From contig CAKSPW010000044.1 of NCBI GenBank assembly GCA_934486495.1, positions 1-18,765 of the forward strand: 18,765 nucleotides of DNA, given 5' to 3'. This DNA comes from an uncultured Clostridia bacterium (GTDB lineage Bacteria; Bacillota; Clostridia; UBA1381). Position numbers and translations under genes: made by a program. The number at the start of each line of letters is the position of its first letter. The first letter of the stretch is position 1. The notes under the pieces were generated by a model. That model was not told the DNA's origin. It saw only the letters and a list, made by a program, of their open reading frames with translations, and searched no databases. Shown here one piece after another: positions 14,214 through 18,765 of the stretch.

Positions 14214-14948
14214 TTATTCGGCAGCTGCTTCAGATGCGCTTTCCGTTTCTGTTTCCTCGGATGCGCTCTCACTTGCCCCTTCACTTGCCCCTTCGCTTGC
14301 TTCCTCGCTTGCTTTGTTCTTGGCATTTTCAGCCTCTTGAGCTTCACGCATAAGCTTTGTAACCTCACCCCAACGAGTTTCCTCTGTTATAAGTGCTGTC
14401 TGCTCATCGCTTAATTTAAGCGCTTTTTTAAGGCTTTCCATATCCATTCCGTAGTTGTCTGCCATCTTCTTTGCAGGGATATAGAACTGTGCAATGTCGA
14501 GAATTGTGTCGGGCTTCATATCCGAAGGAAGTGAAAGCTCCTCCATAACCTCTTCAATCGACTTATCACTCATTTTTGCATATGTTTCAAGAGTGTCCGA
14601 ATATCCGTCGGGATTTGTATTGTAACGGTTAAAGCCTGTGAAGTAGAATACCAAAATTGCAACCGCAACAACGGCAAGAGTTACAACAACGCTTATTGCA
14701 CAAGCTGCCTGTTTTGAAATCTCCTTTTTCGGCGGAACGGGAATACTCACAACATCCGCACCCATATTCTCGTCAATACTGTCTTCAAATGTTTCGTTTT
14801 CTTCTGCCGCGTCCTCGGGAATCTCAGTTGTTTCCTCTGCTGTTTCAGCTACTTCTTCAGCTACTTCTTCAGCTGCTGCTTCATCTGCGGCAGCATTTAT
14901 ATTTTCTTCCTCGTTTGACTCGTCAAACATATTTTTCTCATCATTCAT
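14214..14948 (-). CDS. Single-pass membrane protein with acidic cytoplasmic domain and Ser/Glu/Ala tail, paralogue of the upstream gene
   Basis: Protein of 244 residues, family not recognised. Residues 1-67 are extremely acidic (Glu/Ala-rich, EEVAEEVAETAEETTE), followed by VPPKK and one TM segment (~81-104). The outer part contains two copies of a ~28-residue helical motif: 119-148 with LSLPSDMKPDT and 168-199 with LKLSDEQTALITEETRWGE. The tail (~208-244) is a repeat of Ala-Ser-Glu units (ASEGASEGASESASEE), encoded partly by 12-bp DNA repeats. GGAGG precedes the ATG at 14948. The gene follows the 217-residue paralogue by 21 nt. A wall-associated or envelope-sensing role is possible, but the function is unknown. 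Confidence 0.8.
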   Translation of the reverse strand: MNDEKNMFDESNEEENINAAADEAAAEEVAEEVAETAEETTEIPEDAAEENETFEDSIDENMGADVVSIPVPPKKEISKQAACAISVVVTLAVVAVAILVFYFTGFNRYNTNPDGYSDTLETYAKMSDKSIEEVMEELSLPSDMKPDTILDIAQFYIPAKKMADNYGMDMESLKKALKLSDEQTALITEETRWGEVTKLMREAQEAENAKNKASEEASEGASEGASESASEETETESASEAAAE

Positions 14949-14969
14949 TTATATATTCCTCCGAACAAA

Positions 14970-15623
14970 TTATTTAGCTTCTTCGCTTGCTGTTTCCGAC
15001 GCAGCCTCACTTGCCTGCTCGCTTGCACCCTCTGATGCGCTCTCACTGCTTTGAGCCGCCTGCTGTGCCTGCAAATACTCCGTGTACTTCTGTTGAATAA
15101 CAGGCTCTGCCTCACCGCTCGGCGTATCGGCGGTTATAGAATCGTCAAGTCCTATCAAGGTCTTTATCTGCTCAAACTGGTCGTTTCCGCCCATAGTAAT
15201 TCCTATCGGAATAAGCTTTCTCGCTTCAGTCCACGGTGTGTCCTCCGTAACGCTGTCGGGGAGCTTGTTCTCCTCTGCAAAATCAGCAAAATCTTTATCG
15301 CTGTACTTTGCATAATTACCGGTTGTCATCTTCTCCATAGCGTCGCTCATTGAATCCTCGGCTTTTGCACCGTCAAGACCGTACTGCGCAATAAATTCGT
15401 CAACCGACAAACCCTTTTCTTCTGCCGCCTTTTCAACCGTTAAGGGCTGATTTTCAGTCTGCTGCGCATCACCGTTTGCTGCGGACGATTTCTTGTCCTT
15501 TACCTTACCTGCAATGCTGTAAACCGACAAACCGAGTACAACAACAATGACAATCGTTAAAATTGCCGTAACCGCACTTTCCGTACCGTTTTTTCTCGGC
15601 TTATACTTTTTTTCTTTAGCCAT
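14970..15623 (-). CDS. Single-pass membrane protein with helical repeats and Ser/Glu/Ala tail
   Basis: Protein of 217 residues from the ATG at 15623, which has GGAGGA 5 nt upstream. An in-frame start farther up (15677) would run through the leader hairpin and was rejected. A basic N-terminus (MAKEKKYKPRK) is followed by one TM segment (~16-38), so the rest should be outside. Three copies of a ~28-residue motif lie at 72-98, 109-138 and 148-176. The last two read LPDSVTEDTPWTEA and LDDSITADTPSGEA. The tail (192-217) is Ser/Ala/Glu-rich. It is the first gene of the run and the parent-like paralogue of the next gene. No enzyme motif was seen. Confidence 0.82.
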   Translation of the reverse strand: MAKEKKYKPRKNGTESAVTAILTIVIVVVLGLSVYSIAGKVKDKKSSAANGDAQQTENQPLTVEKAAEEKGLSVDEFIAQYGLDGAKAEDSMSDAMEKMTTGNYAKYSDKDFADFAEENKLPDSVTEDTPWTEARKLIPIGITMGGNDQFEQIKTLIGLDDSITADTPSGEAEPVIQQKYTEYLQAQQAAQSSESASEGASEQASEAASETASEEAK

Positions 15624-15630
15624 AAAAATC

Positions 15631-15660
15631 CTCCATTCCGCCGCCAAAGACGGCTTAAAT
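15631..15660 (-). promoter_or_regulatory. Leader hairpin with ribosome binding site, copy 2 of the shared element
   Basis: On the minus strand GCCGTC (15649-15654), loop TTT and GGCGGC (15640-15645) form a 6-bp stem with one U-G pair, directly followed by GGAATGGAGGA, the ribosome binding site. The stem is kept and the loop differs compared with 4047-4078, as expected for a conserved structure. Confidence 0.5.
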
Positions 15661-15776
15661 ATAACATAAAAAAGCACTATTTACTGTTCCACTCAGCCCG
15701 CCCGGAAGCAAACACGAGTGGCATAATCCGCCGCTTTCCTATGCATAAAAAAATTCCTTGGCGGGTCATATATATA

Positions 15777-15805
15777 AATATACCACTAATTAACGAAAAA
15801 ATCAA
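15777..15805 (-). promoter_or_regulatory. Promoter of the tandem membrane-protein operon
   Basis: On the minus strand TTGATT (15800-15805) and TATATT (15777-15782) are separated by 17 bp, and TGG before the -10 makes it an extended -10. Transcription would start near 15770, about 145 nt before the ATG. Confidence 0.72.
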
Positions 15806-15976
15806 CATCTTTTTTTAAATTTATTATTAATTTTTTATTACATTGTATATTATGTACTCCTATCTGCCACAATATATTGTTACGTCATTTGAATTATTTT
15901 CTCATATCCACATCTTTCGGACTGCTCTGCCAACAAAAAAATATATAGTCAATATGCCGATTTCGCATTAAAAGTA

Positions 15977-16005
15977 TTTACTAATCAATAAAAATACGAT
16001 ACAAT
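15977..16005 (+). promoter_or_regulatory. Promoter of the sigma factor operon
   Basis: TTTACT (15977-15982) and TACAAT (16000-16005) have a 17-bp spacer and lie 53 bp before the ATG. It is a sigma-A type sequence. An additional ECF-type self-regulated promoter was not recognised. Confidence 0.6.
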
Positions 16006-16058
16006 TAAATTGAACAAATAAACTGCGTACGAAAACCGAACACGAAAGGGATACTGCC

Positions 16059-16604
16059 ATGAACAGCGACACACTGTACGAAAACTATCTTGCGGGGGAC
16101 TCGAACGCTCTTGAAATGCTTATGGAAATGTACGGCGACAAGCTTACACTGTACATAAACGGATATGTTAAAAATCTTCACGATTCGGAGGATTTACTCA
16201 TAGATGTATTTGCGTATATCATTGACAGGCGGCCGAAAATCAAAAAAAGCTTTGATTGTTACATATATAAAGCGGCACGAAACCACGCACTTATGTTTTT
16301 GAGAAAAAGCAAGCGGCACGTGTTTATTTCAAACGCCGATTCGGATTTCCGCATAGAGAATACGTTTGAGGACGAGATATGGCTTGCGGAGCGAAACAAA
16401 CAACTCTACAAGTGCATGGAAAGTCTGCCGCCTGCGCAAAAGGAAGCTCTCTATCTTGTATATATTGAGGGAATGAGCTACAAAGATGCCGCTTCGATTT
16501 TAAAAAAGACGGTAAAGCAGGTCGATAAGCTTTTGCAGCTCGGAAAAAAAAAATTAAAACCGATTCTCGAAACGGAGGGAATAAAAAGTGCGTTCAACGG
16601 CTGA
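16059..16604 (+). CDS. RNA polymerase sigma factor, ECF (sigma-70 family)
   Basis: Alternative sigma factor of 181 residues with the two-domain ECF layout. Region 2 (~5-85) includes DSEDLLIDVFAYI, matching the AEDLvQevF core-binding pattern, and YIYKAARNHALMFLRK. Region 4 (~118-170) holds LPPAQKEALYLVYIEGMSYKDAASIL and a basic recognition helix (VKQVDKLLQLGKKKLK). It should direct RNA polymerase to a stress or envelope regulon when released from its inhibitor. GAAAGGG precedes the ATG. The gene overlaps the next gene by 17 nt. No zinc-finger anti-sigma factor is adjacent. Confidence 0.92.
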   Translation: MNSDTLYENYLAGDSNALEMLMEMYGDKLTLYINGYVKNLHDSEDLLIDVFAYIIDRRPKIKKSFDCYIYKAARNHALMFLRKSKRHVFISNADSDFRIENTFEDEIWLAERNKQLYKCMESLPPAQKEALYLVYIEGMSYKDAASILKKTVKQVDKLLQLGKKKLKPILETEGIKSAFNG

Positions 16605-16932
16605 AAGAACAGAACTGTCAAAAAAACGTGCGGATGAGATGAAAAACAAGCGCCGCAAAAAAAGATTTATAATTGTCTCAACATTATGCTATTCGGTTTG
16701 TATCGTTTTAATAGTGGCAATATCATACATTGTCTGCAATCTGGACTTCGTCGGCTTTGATAAAATTCCGCTTTCCAACACCGCAAGCATATTTACAAAC
16801 AAGGCATTCATCGGATATGCGATTGTGGGAATTTTGGCGTTTTTGCTCGGAATTTCCGTAACCGTTATGTGCGATATTCTCCACAAAAGGAAGAAAGAGA
16901 GGGACAAGGAAAATGACAGAGCTGACAGATAA
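16588..16932 (+). CDS. Small two-TM membrane protein, candidate anti-sigma factor
   Basis: Protein of 114 residues starting at GTG 16588 with GGAGGG 8 nt upstream, inside the 3' end of the sigma gene. The N-terminus (1-31) is strongly charged (RSTAERTELSKKRADEMKNK). TM segments lie at ~32-52 and ~73-97, separated by an outer loop of ~20 residues, and a basic tail follows (HKRKKERDKEN). There is no HxxxCxxC zinc motif. The position directly after the sigma gene and before a PrsW-type protease suggests an anti-sigma role. A paralogue is at 18270-18575, matching over the second TM (GYAIVGILAF against GYVLTAVVTF). Confidence 0.75.
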   Translation: MRSTAERTELSKKRADEMKNKRRKKRFIIVSTLCYSVCIVLIVAISYIVCNLDFVGFDKIPLSNTASIFTNKAFIGYAIVGILAFLLGISVTVMCDILHKRKKERDKENDRADR

Positions 16933-17545
16933 TCTTTTGCAGCTTATCTGCGTTTTTATCTGCGGATGCCAATCCTGCATTTATGCGGTAATCAAAAAAA
17001 GCTATAATCAGCTTTTAATATCTCTTTTCTACCTAAGCTTCGGAATGGGACTTGCTTATTGGGTTATGTATCTCGTTTTGTTCGGCACATCACCGCTTGT
17101 TTTTTGTGTTTCGGAGCTAAGCTGGACAGCCTCGTATATTTTCCTCGCCATGCGCCTTGCATCGGGTATACCTAAAGAGGAGAAAAAAAACAATTTCAAA
17201 ATCGTATTTTGGATTTTGCCGGTATTCTCTCTTATTATGGGTATTTTCTTCTTCGTAAGGGGCAGCTATTTTGAAAACATCTTAATGGGCTCGTCGATGG
17301 CGGTGCTCGGATTTTACGCCGTAAAGGGCATATATCTCAGTACGCACACAAACAACAGACGAATTTTCCTGGCGGCGCTGTTTTTTTACGCTGCAGAATA
17401 TCTTTTGTGGATTTCTTCATATTTTATTGTAAAAGACAGCTTTATAAATCCGTATTATCTTACCGACACCTTTATAATGAACCCTGCGCTTATTTTAATA
17501 GCCGTTGCGCAGTGCAAGGAGGACAGGTCATGCCCTACAATATAG
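16913..17545 (+). CDS. Polytopic membrane protein of unknown function in the sigma/PrsW operon
   Basis: Hydrophobic protein of 210 residues with about seven predicted TM segments and short loops. No catalytic motif or known family is recognised. The ATG at 16913 lies within the end of the two-TM gene (20-nt overlap) after AAGGAAA. The 3' end overlaps the PrsW gene by 16 nt, so all four genes are tightly coupled. A sensor, a chaperone for the protease, or an extra anti-sigma component are equally possible. Confidence 0.72.
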   Translation: MTELTDNLLQLICVFICGCQSCIYAVIKKSYNQLLISLFYLSFGMGLAYWVMYLVLFGTSPLVFCVSELSWTASYIFLAMRLASGIPKEEKKNNFKIVFWILPVFSLIMGIFFFVRGSYFENILMGSSMAVLGFYAVKGIYLSTHTNNRRIFLAALFFYAAEYLLWISSYFIVKDSFINPYYLTDTFIMNPALILIAVAQCKEDRSCPTI

Positions 17546-18177
17546 AAAACATATTTATTTGTCTGTCGGCGCCGTTTTTAATCGCCGCACTCGGCACAGG
17601 CAACAGCGGCAGAAAAAACTATCTGCTTATCGTTTTGGGATTTTTATGCTGTATTATATCCGCATATCTCAACACCTTTTTTTCATCACTGTACGATGCG
17701 CATGATACGGCAGCCGTGCTGGAAATCACCCCTGTTATAGAAGAAACGGTAAAACTTCTTCCGCTTCTGTTCGGTTTGGTTGTTTTTGAACTTCAGCCGA
17801 AAGAGGGCGACGATATAATTTTCAATATAGCGATAGGCTTTGCCACTTTTGAAAACATATGCTACCTTTTGGAAAATGGCACAGGCAACTTATTCTATTT
17901 ATTCGTACGCGGCTTCTCAACAGGCGCAATGCATATTACGTGCGCTTTCATAATCGGATACGGGATCAGAGTACTGCACCGCTCGGACGCATTAAAGGCT
18001 GTCGGTGTTTTCGGACTTTTATGTATTGCAATCACATTTCATGCAATGTTTAATATGCTTATGAAAACGGACGGTATTTTAAAACAGCTCGGCTATGCCG
18101 TTCCGATTATATTGTGCTTTATTATGCTAATTGCAAGAACGCATCTGAAAAAAATATCGTTTTTTAAAGACCGATGA
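17530..18177 (+). CDS. prsW: PrsW family intramembrane glutamic protease
   Basis: Polytopic membrane protease of 215 residues from the ATG at 17530, with AAGGAGG 8 nt upstream. Family motifs are visible in membrane segments: PVIEETVKLLPLL (EExxK type), FATFENICYLLE (FxxxE), MHITCAFIIGYG and ITFHAMFNML (conserved His). In Bacillus subtilis, PrsW makes the first cut in the anti-sigma factor RsiW and so frees SigW. The ECF sigma gene three positions upstream in the same operon fits that role. An upstream in-frame ATG at 17407 lies inside the preceding gene and was rejected. The TGA stop is part of the terminator hairpin. Confidence 0.88.
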   Translation: MPYNIENIFICLSAPFLIAALGTGNSGRKNYLLIVLGFLCCIISAYLNTFFSSLYDAHDTAAVLEITPVIEETVKLLPLLFGLVVFELQPKEGDDIIFNIAIGFATFENICYLLENGTGNLFYLFVRGFSTGAMHITCAFIIGYGIRVLHRSDALKAVGVFGLLCIAITFHAMFNMLMKTDGILKQLGYAVPIILCFIMLIARTHLKKISFFKDR

Positions 18178-18197
18178 AAAAAATCGGTCTTTTTTTA
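18166..18197 (+). terminator. Intrinsic terminator of the sigma-PrsW operon
   Basis: AAAGACCGAT (18166-18175) pairs with ATCGGTCTTT (18183-18192) over 10 bp around GAAAAAA. A run of T follows to 18197. The prsW stop codon overlaps the loop side of the left arm. Confidence 0.93.
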
Positions 18198-18269
18198 TTT
18201 TTTCGGGGGGAGATTTTTATTTTCGTACACCTTAATTACAGAGAAACAAAAAAAGAGGGGGTGTTCAAA

Positions 18270-18575
18270 TTGAAAAGCAATGCGGAAAGAATGTACTTAC
18301 TTTTTTTGCGGTCAACCGAAATAAAGCACCGCAAGGAAGAAAAAAAACTGAATTTCTGCAAGGCGTCAACCGTCGTGCTGTCATTTCTCTTAATCTGCTG
18401 TGCGGCAGCAATGCCGACATCGTACAAAAGCGCTGCGGTATCGGAGGAGTACGGAACTATCATGCTTATTGACGGAATGGGCGGCTATGTGCTTACGGCA
18501 GTTGTAACATTTACCGTTGCGACGGCAATTACCGTTATCTGCATAAAAACTAAAAATAGGAGGAACAGAAAATGA
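18270..18575 (+). CDS. Small two-TM membrane protein, paralogue of the sigma-operon protein
   Basis: Protein of 101 residues. I chose TTG at 18270, with GAGGGGG 8 nt upstream. An ATG at 18174 would begin within the terminator and gives an implausible N-terminal part. The charged N-terminus (KSNAERMYLL, then KHRKEEKK) is followed by TM ~30-49, an outer loop with EEYGTIMLIDGMG, TM ~72-93 (GYVLTAVVTFTVATAITVIC) and a basic end (KTKNRRNRK). Layout and second TM match the 114-residue protein at 16588. The stop overlaps the next ATG (ATGA), so it is coupled to a secreted protein rather than to a sigma gene. Confidence 0.72.
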   Translation: MKSNAERMYLLFLRSTEIKHRKEEKKLNFCKASTVVLSFLLICCAAAMPTSYKSAAVSEEYGTIMLIDGMGGYVLTAVVTFTVATAITVICIKTKNRRNRK

Positions 18576-18765
18576 GCAAAAAAATATTATCGGTGATATT
18601 ATCACTTTGCATTATCGTTTGTGTGCTGCCGATGAATATTCTTGCGGCGCCCGAGCAAAGCGAAACGCTTACATTTGAAGCAAACGGTCTAAAAACGCTT
18701 CTTCTGCAAAACGATTACATAAGCTTTTATTTCTACGATTTTCGGTATCAAACCTATACGGCAAC
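18572..18765 (+). CDS. Secreted protein, N-terminal part only (runs off the window)
   Basis: The visible 64 codons start at ATG 18572 with AGGAGG 10 nt upstream. A signal peptide is clear: KK, a hydrophobic core (ILSVILSLCIIVCVLP) and a probable cut after ILAA at residue ~25. The mature start is rich in aromatic and polar residues (YISFYFYDFRYQTYTA). The remainder lies beyond the window, so no family can be named. Coupled by ATGA overlap to the two-TM gene. Confidence 0.8.
   Translation, partial: MSKKILSVILSLCIIVCVLPMNILAAPEQSETLTFEANGLKTLLLQNDYISFYFYDFRYQTYTA

Larger units (their letters stand above)
15624..16058. other. Divergent intergenic region with long structured leader and two promoters
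   Basis: This 435-bp non-coding region holds a minus-strand promoter (15777-15805) and a plus-strand promoter (15977-16005). The minus-strand transcript would have a leader of about 145 nt. Besides the hairpin at its 3' end, the leader can pair CCACTC (15716-15721) with GAGTGG (15689-15694), and a 5' CCCGCC with a GGGCGGG near 15700. The sequence does not match a riboswitch class that I can recognise. The block 15806-15976 is A/T-rich and shows no gene. Confidence 0.45.

Noticed and set aside
13749..14340. Plus-strand frames of 73-151 codons over the acetyltransferase and its upstream region
   Set aside because: They are rich in Cys, Phe, Ile and Pro from antisense reading, have no ribosome binding site and contradict the clear GNAT gene.
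15624..15677. Upstream start extending the 217-residue membrane protein by 18 residues
   Set aside because: The extension covers the leader hairpin and ribosome binding site. The ATG at 15623 has GGAGGA at good spacing.
15624..15772. T-box, c-di-GMP or other known riboswitch in the long leader
   Set aside because: GAGTGGAACAG resembles part of a T-box sequence, but the UGGNACC core, specifier stem and terminator are missing. The c-di-GMP-I consensus is also absent.
17407..17529. N-terminal extension of PrsW from ATG 17407
   Set aside because: It lies out of frame inside the upstream gene. The ATG at 17530 has a strong AAGGAGG site.
18174..18269. ATG at 18174 as start of the second two-TM protein
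   Set aside because: It would begin in the terminator hairpin. The extra N-terminus comes from the T-run and leader, and TTG 18270 has a ribosome binding site.

Overview
The window looks like a chromosomal segment of a low-GC, Gram-positive anaerobe of the class Clostridia. The signs are strong GGAGG-type ribosome binding sites, sigma-A promoters with 17-bp spacers, a lipoprotein sugar-binding protein, an S-layer-homology (SLH) surface protein, stalk (copper amine oxidase N-terminal) domains, a DUF4364 protein and an agr-type cyclic peptide system. I cannot name a genus. No rRNA, tRNA, CRISPR array, transposase or phage gene was seen.

Layout. (1) 1-730, minus: N-terminal part of a class I cysteine desulfurase, cut by the window edge, with its own promoter. 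(2) 1025-4039, minus: a carbohydrate ABC importer operon (binding lipoprotein, then two permeases) with no ATPase gene and a likely terminator at 852-878. (3) 4293-7226, plus: a complete agr-like quorum-sensing cluster in the order response regulator, histidine kinase, AgrB, AgrD. agrB has its own near-consensus promoter, preceded by a 13-nt direct repeat at 20-bp period that is a candidate binding site for the LytTR regulator. (4) 7603-10703, plus: three secreted proteins, namely an unrecognised 204-residue protein, a stalk-domain protein, and a leucine-rich-repeat/stalk/SLH surface protein ending in a bidirectional terminator. (5) 10707-12590, minus: rnhB, yraN and an M19 dipeptidase, closely spaced. 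(6) 12693-13238, plus: DUF4364 regulator-like protein. (7) 13235-15623, minus: a single-pass coiled-coil membrane protein, a GNAT acetyltransferase, and two tandem single-pass membrane proteins with Ser/Glu/Ala-rich tails and a shared helical repeat. (8) 15977-18197, plus: an ECF sigma factor, a small two-TM protein, a polytopic membrane protein and a PrsW-type intramembrane protease, closed by a strong terminator. (9) 18270-18765, plus: a paralogue of the two-TM protein, then the start of a secreted protein.

How the parts may work together. AgrB should process AgrD to a cyclic thiolactone, AgrC should sense it, and the LytTR regulator should activate the agrBD promoter. The secreted proteins just downstream are plausible but unproven targets. 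The sigma/two-TM/PrsW cluster resembles a membrane-stress circuit in which PrsW cleaves an anti-sigma factor, but no classical zinc-finger anti-sigma factor is present, so the two-TM protein is the best candidate. A hairpin-plus-ribosome-binding-site module is shared by the sugar-binding protein leader and the leader of the tandem membrane-protein operon, about 11.6 kb apart.
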